From Acidobacteria bacterium 37-71-11 (GTDB taxonomy: Bacteria; Acidobacteriota; Thermoanaerobaculia; Thermoanaerobaculales; Thermoanaerobaculaceae): DNA of 21,692 nt. Positions within the stretch are counted from its first letter, which is position 1; every line of letters begins with the position of its first letter. Below, piece by piece: positions 14,669 through 21,692 of this stretch. Made by a program: the position numbers and the translations under genes. Under the pieces are notes generated by a model. That model had not been told where the DNA came from and ran no database searches. It worked only from the letters and a program-made list of their open reading frames with translations. The stretch is from assembly GCA_002279285.1 (NCBI GenBank), contig NCBR01000021.1, positions 1 through 21,692 on the forward strand, written 5' to 3'.

Positions 14669-14692
14669 GTCCGGCCCGCTGTCCGGCCCGCT
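14669..14692. repeat. Perfect 12-bp tandem direct repeat between nuoA and pepT
   Basis: GTCCGGCCCGCT occurs twice back to back (14669-14680 and 14681-14692). It sits just upstream of the nuo -35 box and overlaps the start of the putative pepT -35 box, so it could bind a regulator or be a simple duplication. Confidence 0.7.
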
Positions 14693-14720
14693 TTGCTTCC
14701 CGGACCCGAGCGGCTAGACT
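14693..14720 (+). promoter_or_regulatory. Candidate promoter of pepT
   Basis: TTGCTT (14693-14698) and TAGACT (14715-14720) are separated by 16 nt. The start site would fall near 14727, giving a leader of about 29 nt that carries the pepT Shine-Dalgarno. Confidence 0.4.
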
Positions 14721-14755
14721 GCCCCGGCGTGGCCGTGCCACGCGGGGAGGCCGCA

Positions 14756-16054
14756 ATGGCGACGATCGCTCTCGATGCCACCGACCGGAAGGAGCTGCTC
14801 GCGCGGTTCCTACGCTACGTGCAGGTCGACACCCAATCGGACGAGAACTCGACCGCCAGCCCTTCGACCGCGAAGCAGAAGGACCTTGCGGTAATCCTCC
14901 GCGACGAACTCGCGGCGCTGGGCTGCGCGGACGCGGCGATGGACGAGTGGGGGTACGTATTCGCCACCGTGCCGGGCAACGTGCCACCGTCGCATCCCGC
15001 CGCCGCGAAGGTTCCGACGATCGGCCTGATCGCCCACATGGATACGTACCACGGCACGCTGGGCGCAGGCGTGAAGCCGCAGGTCATCGAGCGCTACGAG
15101 GGCGGCGACGTCGCCCTTCCCGGCGCCCCACGCGAGGCCATCCGGTTCGCCGACAACCCCAACCTCGCCCGGTGCGTCGGGCACACGCTGATCACCTCCG
15201 ACGGCACCACGTTGCTGGGCGCCGACGACAAGGCCGGCATCGCGGAGATCATGACCGTCGTCGCGTGGCTCGCGAAGCACCCCGAGTTCGTCCACCCTCC
15301 CGTCCGCGTCGGGTTCACGACCGACGAGGAGGTCGGGCGGGGCACCGAGCACTTCGACGTCGCGGCGTTCGGCGCCACGTACGCCTACACCCTCGACGGC
15401 TCGGACATCGCCGAGATCGAGGACGAGACGTTCTGCGCCGACTCGGCGCTCGTGGTCATCGAGGGGCACGACGTCCACCCCGGGTACGCCAAGGGCAAGC
15501 TCGTCAACGCCCTGCGCGTGGCCGCCGCGCTCGTCGAGCGACTGCCGCGGGAGTTCCTGCCCGAAACCACCGAGCTGCGACAGGCCTACCTGCACCCCTA
15601 CGACATCCGCGGCGACGTCACCCGGGTCGAGGTCAAGTTCCTGGTGCGCGCGTTCACCGAGGAGGAGCTTGCCGCGCGCGAGGACTCGCTGCGGGCGCTC
15701 GCCCGCGAGGTGGGCGAGGCGTACGCCGGCGCTCGAGTCTCGGTCGAAGTGAAGGAGTCGTACCGCAACATGGCGTACAAGATCGCCGAGGATCCGAAGG
15801 TCCTCGACGTCGCCTTCGAAGCGGTGCGGAAGATGGGCCTGGAGCCCGTTCGCCGGGCGATCCGCGGCGGCACCGACGGCGCCAGGCTCTCGTTCATGGG
15901 CCTGTTGACGCCGAACATCTGGGCCGGGGGTCAGAACTTTCACTCCGTCCAGGAGTGGGTCTCGCTCGAGTGGATGGCGAAGGCGTCCGAGGTGTCGCTC
16001 CAGCTGCTGCAGGTCTGGGTCGAGCGCGCAGCAACATCGCAAGCGGCAGGCTAG
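14756..16054 (+). CDS. pepT: Peptidase T (tripeptide aminopeptidase), M20 zinc metallopeptidase
   Basis: Removes the N-terminal residue from tripeptides in the cytoplasm using two zinc ions. The 432 residues show the M20 motifs: the metal ligand pair His94/Asp96 in IAHMDT, the bridging Asp157 in LGADDKAG, the catalytic base and ligand Glu191-Glu192 in TTDEEVGRG, Asp214 in YTLDGSD, and the last histidine in QNFHSVQEW. RGGTDGARLSFMGL is also typical of PepT. A GGGGAGG Shine-Dalgarno 5 nt before the ATG at 14756 decides the start; a longer reading frame to 14693 would run through the promoter. It is divergent from the nuo operon and appears monocistronic, converging on tetR. Confidence 0.95.
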   Translation: MATIALDATDRKELLARFLRYVQVDTQSDENSTASPSTAKQKDLAVILRDELAALGCADAAMDEWGYVFATVPGNVPPSHPAAAKVPTIGLIAHMDTYHGTLGAGVKPQVIERYEGGDVALPGAPREAIRFADNPNLARCVGHTLITSDGTTLLGADDKAGIAEIMTVVAWLAKHPEFVHPPVRVGFTTDEEVGRGTEHFDVAAFGATYAYTLDGSDIAEIEDETFCADSALVVIEGHDVHPGYAKGKLVNALRVAAALVERLPREFLPETTELRQAYLHPYDIRGDVTRVEVKFLVRAFTEEELAAREDSLRALAREVGEAYAGARVSVEVKESYRNMAYKIAEDPKVLDVAFEAVRKMGLEPVRRAIRGGTDGARLSFMGLLTPNIWAGGQNFHSVQEWVSLEWMAKASEVSLQLLQVWVERAATSQAAG

Positions 16055-16056
16055 GA

Positions 16057-16074
16057 CGCGGCTCCAGGGCCGCG
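16057..16074. terminator. Bidirectional terminator candidate between pepT and tetR
   Basis: CGCGGC (16057-16062) and GCCGCG (16069-16074) form a perfect six-base stem with a 6-nt loop that fills the 21-bp gap between the two convergent stop codons. No T-run follows on either strand. Confidence 0.4.
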
Positions 16075-16075
16075 G

Positions 16076-16678
16076 TCAGCGTCCGACGGCGGCGCGCGAC
16101 GTCTTCAGGGTGGCGATGAACGCCTCGAACCCCGGGTGCCGCACCGGGTTCCACGGCTCGCGCGCCAGGCGGGCGAGCACGAACCCGCCGAGGAGCTGGC
16201 AGATCCAGAGCCGCGACAGCTCGGAGGCGGGCACGGTGGAGGCGAGCTGCTCGAGCGTGTGCAGCTGCCGGAAGTACTCGGCCATCCGCTCCCCGTAGCG
16301 CTGCAGGAAGTCGCAGCCTGTGGCCTGGAGTTCCTGCTCGCGGCCGCCGGCGGCGCAGAGCAGCAGCTCGACCAAGAGCCCGCTCTTGAGGGTGAACCGC
16401 TGGATGTGGCGCTCGAGCTGGGAATGGATGGCGTGGCCGTGGCCGACAGCCTCGGGCATGAGCTCGAGCATCATCGTCGCGAAGAGCCGGTTGCCGAGAT
16501 GGCGCAACGTCGCCGCGATGATCGCCCCCTTGCTGGGGAAGTAGCGGTAGAGCGCGGCCTCGGTGAACTCGAGGTTGCGGGCCAGCGCGGCGGTCGTTAC
16601 CCCCGCGACACCGCGGGTCTCCGCGAGTTCAAGCGCCGTGGCGATGATCGCCTCTTCTCGGACGGCGTGATCGCTCAT
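16076..16678 (-). CDS. TetR/AcrR-family transcriptional regulator
   Basis: A 200-residue one-component regulator. The N-terminal helix-turn-helix (about 8-55) fits the family: ATALELAETRGVAGVTTAAL, then ARNLEFTEAALYRYFPSKGA, with the usual YRYFPSK ending of the recognition region. The C-terminal helical domain is family-variable and contains two cysteines; the ligand cannot be guessed. I start at ATG 16678, which matches the normal distance to the HTH; a TTG at 16714 is possible in frame. No good Shine-Dalgarno is seen. It converges with pepT, and its upstream region borders the end of an unrelated minus-strand gene, so no target gene is obvious other than itself. Confidence 0.9.
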   Translation of the reverse strand: MSDHAVREEAIIATALELAETRGVAGVTTAALARNLEFTEAALYRYFPSKGAIIAATLRHLGNRLFATMMLELMPEAVGHGHAIHSQLERHIQRFTLKSGLLVELLLCAAGGREQELQATGCDFLQRYGERMAEYFRQLHTLEQLASTVPASELSRLWICQLLGGFVLARLAREPWNPVRHPGFEAFIATLKTSRAAVGR

Positions 16679-16685
16679 TACACCC

Positions 16686-16714
16686 AGACTACATTGTGGT
16701 GATTGAAATGGCAA
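16686..16714 (-). promoter_or_regulatory. Candidate tetR promoter
   Basis: On the minus strand TTGCCA (16709-16714) and TAGTCT (16686-16691) are separated by 17 nt, in a short AT-richer island. The -10 ends 7 nt before the ATG at 16678, so transcription may start at the ATG. The -10 lies in an 8-base sequence, CCAGACTA on the plus strand, that recurs at 16734-16741. Confidence 0.4.
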
Positions 16715-16761
16715 TACGTCACCGAAGCGTAATCCAGACTAACCGGGGCTTGCGGCCGCCG

Positions 16762-16787
16762 CCACGGACCGGCGCTCAGCGCCGTGG
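16762..16787 (-). terminator. Hairpin around the stop codon of the zinc-ribbon membrane protein gene
   Basis: GGCGC (16771-16775) and GCGCC (16779-16783) pair perfectly with the TGA stop codon as the three-base loop; outer CCAC and GTGG (16762-16765, 16784-16787) could extend it around a 5-nt bulge. No T-run follows, so termination is only a possibility. Confidence 0.25.
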
Positions 16788-18755
16788 GGCGTCCGGCCCG
16801 CCCTCGAGGTCCGCGAGGGCAGCCACGCGGGCTCTTCCGAAGAGTGCGTCGAACGGGCCGACGAGCTCGTCGGGAAGGGCCAGGAACACGAGGTCGGGAT
16901 CGCCTTCCAGCTGGGCGGAAAGGAACCTCTCGCGCACGCCCTTGACCTGTGCCCGGGCCAGGTCCCGCTGCGTGAACGCGAGCGCGAGATAGACGCGGGC
17001 GAAGGCTCGGGCCTCGGCGGCGGGGAGCGTGACCTCGACGACCCGAGCGGGAGGGCGGGCCGGCGAGAATCGCTCCGCCAGCAGCTCGTGGGCCTTTCCC
17101 TGCACGGCCGGCCACAAGCGCCGGTAGAGGCGGACGCCGGCCTTGGAGACCCGGGTGCGGAACGCCGGGACGAAGAACCTCTGCGCCGTCTCCGGGCGAT
17201 CGCCGATCTGATCGAACGTCCCGTCGATGCCGTCGGTGAGGTGCGGCAGGTCGGTGATCAAAACGCCCGCCGGGGTCCGGAGCCGCAACGGGAAACGCCA
17301 GAACGGCATCAGCCTCGCGCCGTCCGCTGCGTCCTCGTGCAGGTAGGGGATCGTCCGCCACCGTGGTGGCGGCGTCTCGACGAGGCGGAAGCACGAGCGG
17401 CACAGGCACGCCACCGCGTCGGGAGCGAACGGGAGGTCGGCGCCGCACTCGGGGCACCGGCTCGGCGTCAGGACGGGAGGGTCCCCGGGCGGGATGACGA
17501 GCGGCGCCGCCGCGAATTCGTCCGCGGGGGCGTCCCCCTCGACCCGGCCGGTGCCGCCGTCGACCATCATCGCCAGCGTCTCGCCGTCGATGCCGACCTC
17601 GACCACGTGCCAGGGCCGGTAGATCAGCGCCACGACCTCGGGCACGAACGTGGCGTGCACCGCGATCGGGACGATCGGCAACTCGGTGGAACGCTGCGAG
17701 AGCGTCTGTACGCGGCGGTCGATCTCGTCGGGTCCGCACTGGACCGCGAGCGCCGGGATCGCGGCTTCGGGCGCCCCGGGGGCCGGGCGCAACGCGCGCA
17801 GGTACGAGAGCTTGCCCATCTCAGGGAGCGGCGCGGCGTTGGCGCGCACGGAACCCTCGATGGTCGTCACGGTGAACTCCATGCGCTTGGCGCCGGCGGC
17901 GTCGCGGCCGAACGCAGACTGGTAGAGGGTGCCGAAACGGTGCCAGTAGGGGGCGAGGAAGCGCCGCCAGGCCAGGATCTTGACCCGGGGCGCGAGGCGG
18001 GCGGCCCAGGCGTCGGCGGTTCGCGATACCTCGGCCTCCACCGCGTCGACCACAGGCGCGCCGCCGGTTTCCAGGAGCACGGGAAACTCGCCGCCCTCGG
18101 GGTCGCGGGCGAACGCGGCGTCGCGCACGAGCGGCCGCACCCGCTGGTCGTAGAGCTCGAGGTATCGCCGGTACCGGAGGTGCTTGACCACCGATTCCCT
18201 GAGCGCCTGCTCGTCGGCGAGGACGTCGGGTATGACCGCCGTCATGGTGTCGGCGCCGCGCACGACCACGTGTTCGCTGGCGCAGAACTCGCAGCGCACC
18301 ATCCGTCGATAGACCGGCACCGCCAGCGCCGCTCCGCAGGTCGGGCAACGCATCTCGAGCGCGAAGCTGGCCGCGCCGGCGTCGCCATCGGGGCGGTCCC
18401 GCAGCGTCGGCTGCCGTGGGACGGGAGCGGGCGCGCCGGCCGCGGCCGCGGTCGCGGGCCGCAACGTCTGCAGTCCGAGCCCCGCCCCCCACGCCGCCCC
18501 GAGCAGTCCGAACGCCACGAACACGCCGGCGTCGCGGATGACGAACGCTCCCGCCCAGACGAGCACGCCGACCGCCCAACCGAGGAGCTGTTCCGGGAAG
18601 GGACGGCCGCGCCATGCGAGCAGGCCGGCGGGGGAGAGGAACCCGATCGCCGCGTGTGCAAGGAACGGGGGTTCGGTGGCGCGCCGTTCGGCGAGCCAGC
18701 GGCCGGTGCCCCACAGCGCCGTTGGCAACAACAGGGCGGCGAGCCAGCCGGTCAT
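16776..18755 (-). CDS. Membrane protein with two zinc ribbons, function unknown
   Basis: A 659-residue protein that I do not recognise. The N-terminus (about 1-98) holds three or four hydrophobic segments. A first zinc ribbon has Cys137, Cys140, Cys155 and Cys158 (CPTCG, then CEFC). A long soluble region with mixed alpha/beta character follows, including FTVTTIEGSVRAN near residue 294 and a stretch around 360-400 that reads like paired beta strands. A second ribbon has Cys434, Cys437, Cys452 and Cys455 (CPECG, then CRSC), with an extra Cys450. The C-terminal third (about 465-640) contains YLHEDA and FWRFPLRLRT and a hydrophilic end. The ATG overlaps the stop codon of the upstream 90-residue gene (ATGA), so the two are probably translated together. 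The start has no strong Shine-Dalgarno, consistent with coupling. Confidence 0.85.
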   Translation of the reverse strand: MTGWLAALLLPTALWGTGRWLAERRATEPPFLAHAAIGFLSPAGLLAWRGRPFPEQLLGWAVGVLVWAGAFVIRDAGVFVAFGLLGAAWGAGLGLQTLRPATAAAAGAPAPVPRQPTLRDRPDGDAGAASFALEMRCPTCGAALAVPVYRRMVRCEFCASEHVVVRGADTMTAVIPDVLADEQALRESVVKHLRYRRYLELYDQRVRPLVRDAAFARDPEGGEFPVLLETGGAPVVDAVEAEVSRTADAWAARLAPRVKILAWRRFLAPYWHRFGTLYQSAFGRDAAGAKRMEFTVTTIEGSVRANAAPLPEMGKLSYLRALRPAPGAPEAAIPALAVQCGPDEIDRRVQTLSQRSTELPIVPIAVHATFVPEVVALIYRPWHVVEVGIDGETLAMMVDGGTGRVEGDAPADEFAAAPLVIPPGDPPVLTPSRCPECGADLPFAPDAVACLCRSCFRLVETPPPRWRTIPYLHEDAADGARLMPFWRFPLRLRTPAGVLITDLPHLTDGIDGTFDQIGDRPETAQRFFVPAFRTRVSKAGVRLYRRLWPAVQGKAHELLAERFSPARPPARVVEVTLPAAEARAFARVYLALAFTQRDLARAQVKGVRERFLSAQLEGDPDLVFLALPDELVGPFDALFGRARVAALADLEGGPDAPRR

Positions 18756-19024
18756 CGTCGCGCGATCAGGTCTGCGAGGTCCACGGCGCCGCGGCTCGCG
18801 GCTTTCAGGAGCCGCATCACCTCCTGGGCGTCGGCGATGCTGGTGGCGGCGTCCGCCATGGCCCCTTCGAGCAGCCTGCGCGCGGCCTCGCGGCCCTCGG
18901 CCGTGCCCGGGGCGGCGGCGATCACCTCACGGCACAGCTCGAACTCCTCGCCCTGAGGCGCCGGACCCCGTTGCAGGCGCGCGAGGATGCCGCGCCAGCG
19001 TTCCGCCTCCTCCGGACCGGTCAC
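18752..19024 (-). CDS. Small helical protein coupled to the zinc-ribbon membrane protein
   Basis: A 90-residue, charged, probably all-helical cytoplasmic protein (many Glu, Arg, Ala and Leu; one Cys; no signal or membrane segment). I do not recognise it. Its TGA overlaps the ATG of the zinc-ribbon gene, which supports it being real and co-translated. The start is GTG at 19024; no Shine-Dalgarno precedes it, and a -10-like TACACT ends 6 nt upstream, so the message may be leaderless. It is divergent from priA with a gap of only 24 bp. Confidence 0.7.
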   Translation of the reverse strand: MTGPEEAERWRGILARLQRGPAPQGEEFELCREVIAAAPGTAEGREAARRLLEGAMADAATSIADAQEVMRLLKAASRGAVDLADLIARR

Positions 19025-19030
19025 GGCGCG

Positions 19031-19040
19031 AGTGTATCAT
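19031..19040. promoter_or_regulatory. Overlapping divergent -10 elements between the 90-residue gene and priA
   Basis: TATCAT (19035-19040) reads towards priA and ends 8 nt before its GTG. TACACT (minus strand, 19036 to 19031) reads towards the small gene and ends 6 nt before its GTG. The two hexamers share two base pairs. No -35 boxes are convincing, as they would lie inside the opposite coding sequence. Confidence 0.35.
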
Positions 19041-19048
19041 CGGCGCCG

Positions 19049-21472
19049 GTGTACGCCCGGATCGCCTTCCCCACCGCGCTTCCCGACGCCCTCTCGTATC
19101 GGATACCGGAGGCGTTCGAAGCGGTTGCGGTCCCCGGCGTCCGCGCGAGGGTGCGCCTGCGCGGCCAGGCGCGCGTCGGGGTGGTGGTCGAGGTCACGAG
19201 CGACCCGGGGTGCCCGCCCGAGAAGGTGCTCCCGATCGAGGAAGTGCTCGACCCGGAGCCGATCGTCCCCCCGCACGTCCTCGACCTGATCCGCTTCACC
19301 GCTCAGTACTACGCGGCCCCGGTCGGGAGCGTCGTCCGCGCCGCGGTCCCTGGCGTGCTCCTGCGGCTGCCACCTCCGATCGTGCACGTCGGGCCCCGTG
19401 CCAGCGAGATCGCGGCGACCGCGGGCGAGCGCGAGAAGCGCCTCCTGGAACGTCTCCTCGTGGCCGGGCGGATCTCGGTGGCGCGCTTGCGCGCCGAGGG
19501 ATGGCCGGCGAGCGATCTCGCCGAGGTCCTTCCCGCACTCGCGCGCCGCCATGCGCTCAGGGTCGTCGAGCGCGGCGCCGGCGTCCCGGCGGGCGCCTCC
19601 GATTCCGGACTCGTCCTCGCCGATTTGTCCGCCGAGGAGCGGGGCCGGCGGGTGGGGCGCGCACCGGCCCAGGCGCGGGTCGCGGCATGGCTGGCGGAGC
19701 TCGGCCGGCCGGCGCTGGAGGGCGAGCTGCTGAGCGCGTGCGGGTGTTCACCGGGCGTCGTCGGCGAGTTGGTGCGCAAGGGTGTGCTGCGGCGTTTCCG
19801 CCAAGCAAGGCAACGCCCGGCCCGGCGCTGGGAGTTGGCGCCGCCGCCGCCGCCCACCGAGCTGACCGCGAACCAGACCCGTGCGCTCGCGGCACTGACC
19901 GCGGCACTCGAACCGCGGGCGTTCCGGGCGTTCCTGCTGCAGGGGGTCACGGGCTCGGGGAAGACCGAGGTGTACCTGCGCTTCGCGGCCGCAGCGGCGG
20001 CGCGCGGGCTGCAGACCCTGGTCCTGGTACCGGAGATCGTGCTGACCCCGGCGCTCGCGGGGCAACTGGCGCGCGGCTTCGGCGAGCGGGTGGCGGTGCT
20101 GCACTCCTCGATGGCCGAGGGCGAGCGCGCCGCCGCGTGGGAGCGCGCCCGCCGCGGCCAGGTGGACGTGGTTGCGGGCCCGCGTTCGGCGCTGTGGGCG
20201 CCGCTGCCGCGCCTGGGGGCGATCGTCGTGGACGAGGAGCAGGACGCTTCGTACAAGCAGGAGGAGGAGCCGCGGTACAACGCCCGCGACCTCGCGCTCA
20301 CGCTCGCGCAGCGTCTCGGAGTCCCAGTCGTGCTGGCGTCCGCGACGCCCTCGCTCGAGACGCTGGCCCTGGCGGCGCAGGGGAGGATCGAGGTGCTCGA
20401 GCTGCCCGAGCGGGTGGCCGGCGGCCGCCTGCCCGAGGTCGAGATCGTCGACCTCAAGGACGAGCCGCCGGAGCCGGGCGAGCACGGCCAACGCTTCCTG
20501 TCGCGCCGGCTCCGCGCCCTGCTCGAGCAGGCGCTCGCTCGCGGCGAGCAGGCGATCCTGCTGGTGAACCGGCGCGGATGGGCGCCGGTGTTGCTCTGCC
20601 GCGAGTGCGGGCACATGGCGGCGTGCCCCGACTGTTCGATCCCGGTGACCGTCCACCGCCGGCAGGGCGCTCTTGTCTGCCACTACTGCGGTTTTCGCCG
20701 GGCCGTGCCGGTGACATGCCCGCGCTGCGGCGGCGAATTGCTCGACCACGTCGGGGCGGGGACCGAAAAGATCGCCTCGCTGGTGCGAGGGTTGCACCCC
20801 GCTGCGGTCATCGACATCCTCGACCGCGACACCGCCCGTTCCCCCGCGCAGCTCCTCGCAACCCTCGAGCGGTTCGCCGCGGGCGCGAGTCAGGTCCTGG
20901 TCGGGACCCAGATGGTGTCGAAGGGCCACCACTTTCCGGCGGTGACGCTGACCGGCGTGATCAACGCGGACAACCTCCTCGGCTTCCCGGATTTTCGCGG
21001 CGCCGAGCGGACGTTCCAGATGCTCACCCAGGTCGCTGGGCGCGCCGGGCGCGGCAAACGGGCGGGCACCGTCGTGATCCAGACCTACCACCCCGACCAT
21101 CACGCCGTGCAGGCGGTGCTCGCCCACGACCTCGCCGGTTTCGCTCGGGAGGAGTTGCGGTACCGCAAGGCGTTTCGCTACCCGCCGGCGGCGCGCCTCG
21201 CTCTCGTGCGCTTCGAAGCGACGAGCGAGACGGCGGCGGTCGCCGCGGCGCAGGCGGCGGCGAGGTCGCTGGATCCGGCGCCGGCGACACTGCGCGTGAT
21301 CGGGCCGGTGCCGGCGCCGCTGGCGCGGCTGCGCGGGCGGTGGCGGGTGCAGATGCTCCTGCTCGCGCCGGCGCGGGCGCCGCTGCGTGCCGCCTTGGCC
21401 GCGGTCATGGCGCTCCCTCTCCCGGGGGGCGTCCACCGTGTCGTGGACGTGGACCCGCAGAGCACGGTGTAG
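19049..21472 (+). CDS. priA: Primosomal protein N' (replication restart DNA helicase PriA)
   Basis: Reloads the replisome at stalled forks by 3'-5' DNA unwinding and primosome assembly. The 807 residues start with a 3'-end-binding domain (YARIAFPTALPDALSYRIP), a less conserved winged-helix region, then the helicase core: Walker A GVTGSGKT (about 300-307), the DEEQ box (about 394) in VDEEQDASYKQEEEPRYNARD, and ASATPSLET. The inserted zinc domain (about 516-563) has paired cysteines CRECG, CPDC, CHYCG and CPRCG. Motifs GTQMVSKGHHFP, NADNLLGFPDFRGAER and QVAGRAGRG close the second helicase lobe. It is longer than E. coli PriA (732). The GTG at 19049 is chosen because the family N-terminus begins there; a longer in-frame reading would run antisense through the 90-residue gene. 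No Shine-Dalgarno is visible. Confidence 0.96.
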   Translation: MYARIAFPTALPDALSYRIPEAFEAVAVPGVRARVRLRGQARVGVVVEVTSDPGCPPEKVLPIEEVLDPEPIVPPHVLDLIRFTAQYYAAPVGSVVRAAVPGVLLRLPPPIVHVGPRASEIAATAGEREKRLLERLLVAGRISVARLRAEGWPASDLAEVLPALARRHALRVVERGAGVPAGASDSGLVLADLSAEERGRRVGRAPAQARVAAWLAELGRPALEGELLSACGCSPGVVGELVRKGVLRRFRQARQRPARRWELAPPPPPTELTANQTRALAALTAALEPRAFRAFLLQGVTGSGKTEVYLRFAAAAAARGLQTLVLVPEIVLTPALAGQLARGFGERVAVLHSSMAEGERAAAWERARRGQVDVVAGPRSALWAPLPRLGAIVVDEEQDASYKQEEEPRYNARDLALTLAQRLGVPVVLASATPSLETLALAAQGRIEVLELPERVAGGRLPEVEIVDLKDEPPEPGEHGQRFLSRRLRALLEQALARGEQAILLVNRRGWAPVLLCRECGHMAACPDCSIPVTVHRRQGALVCHYCGFRRAVPVTCPRCGGELLDHVGAGTEKIASLVRGLHPAAVIDILDRDTARSPAQLLATLERFAAGASQVLVGTQMVSKGHHFPAVTLTGVINADNLLGFPDFRGAERTFQMLTQVAGRAGRGKRAGTVVIQTYHPDHHAVQAVLAHDLAGFAREELRYRKAFRYPPAARLALVRFEATSETAAVAAAQAAARSLDPAPATLRVIGPVPAPLARLRGRWRVQMLLLAPARAPLRAALAAVMALPLPGGVHRVVDVDPQSTV

Positions 21473-21644
21473 GAGGCGTGGGTCGCCGATGGCGTCCCGC
21501 CGCCGCCACCGGGGATGAACATCAACACTCCCAGGACAGGCTGTCATCTCGTGCCCCGCGGGCTGCGGCCGTGTCGCGCGGACTTGCTGATCCTTCTTCC
21601 ACTGCGTGGAGGCTGTCTTGCTTGCCGGTCCCGCGGGTGGCCGG
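21473..21644. other. Region after priA with no supported gene
   Basis: I see no convincing gene in these 172 bases. An ATG at 21515 opens a frame (beginning MNINTPRTGCH) that runs to the window edge, but its composition is rich in Cys, Arg and Pro and looks accidental. An 11-base palindrome, GACAGGCTGTC (21535-21545), is the only small structure. Confidence 0.5.
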
Positions 21645-21680
21645 ATGCGGGCCCGGGCGCCCCCGCGCCCGAGCCCGCAT
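21645..21680. repeat. 16-bp near-perfect inverted repeat (large hairpin)
   Basis: The arms 21645-21660 and 21665-21680 pair over 16 positions with one C/A mismatch and a CCCC loop. It lies about 170 nt after the priA stop codon. It may be a terminator for priA or for a converging gene beyond the window, or a member of a dispersed palindromic family. There is no T-run on either side. Confidence 0.75.
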
Positions 21681-21692
21681 GCTCCTGTGCCC

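Noticed and set aside
18614..19048. Upstream in-frame extension of priA
   Set aside because: It is antisense to the 90-residue gene and the membrane protein N-terminus; PriA homology begins at the GTG at 19049.
19748..21547. Minus-strand open frame of about 600 codons opposite priA
   Set aside because: Shadow frame rich in Arg and His with no domain, fully covered by a clear helicase gene.

Overview
The window is a strongly GC-rich bacterial chromosome segment with dense, mostly operonic gene packing. It holds fifteen well-supported protein genes plus one doubtful small ORF in the operon. I see no tRNA, rRNA, CRISPR array, insertion sequence or phage gene. A lipoprotein and signal peptides imply a cell envelope typical of a Gram-negative-type bacterium. 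A 14-subunit-type NADH dehydrogenase operon, a Rex redox repressor and a PEGA-domain Ser/Thr kinase together are compatible with Acidobacteriota or Myxococcota-like lineages, but nothing in the window fixes the phylum.

Layout. 57-3217: a membrane-anchored Ser/Thr protein kinase with PEGA repeats (minus strand), divergent from a coiled-coil lipoprotein, which is followed by a small secreted protein (both plus strand). 3249-14603: one long minus-strand operon, nuoA-E-F-G-H-(31-codon ORF)-J-K-L-M-N-rex. Neighbouring genes overlap or lie within a few bases, except for the 96-nt slot between nuoH and nuoJ. 14756-16054: pepT (peptidase T), divergent from nuoA. 16076-16678: a TetR-family regulator, convergent with pepT. 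16776-19024: a coupled minus-strand pair, a 90-residue protein followed by a 659-residue membrane protein with two zinc ribbons, function unknown. 19049-21472: priA, the replication-restart helicase. 21473-21692: no firm gene, but a large perfect-looking hairpin.

How it fits together. The nuo genes encode the proton-pumping membrane arm (A, H, J, K, L, M, N) and the NADH-oxidising module (E, F, G) of respiratory complex I. The subunits of the connecting quinone module (B, C, D, I) are all absent from the operon: A runs straight into E, and a 31-codon ORF occupies the place of nuoI. The operon ends with rex, which encodes an NADH/NAD+-sensing repressor. The nuoA upstream region contains a good sigma70-like promoter with a Rex-operator-like palindrome over its predicted start site, so a self-limiting redox circuit is a reasonable inference. 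The Rex protein itself appears to lack about 20 residues of its NADH-binding domain.

A second theme is translation initiation. Operon-internal genes carry clear Shine-Dalgarno sequences, but several genes that open transcription units (kinase, lipoprotein, tetR, priA, the 90-residue protein) have none and instead have a -10-like TAnnnT hexamer 6-11 nt before the start codon, which suggests leaderless mRNAs.
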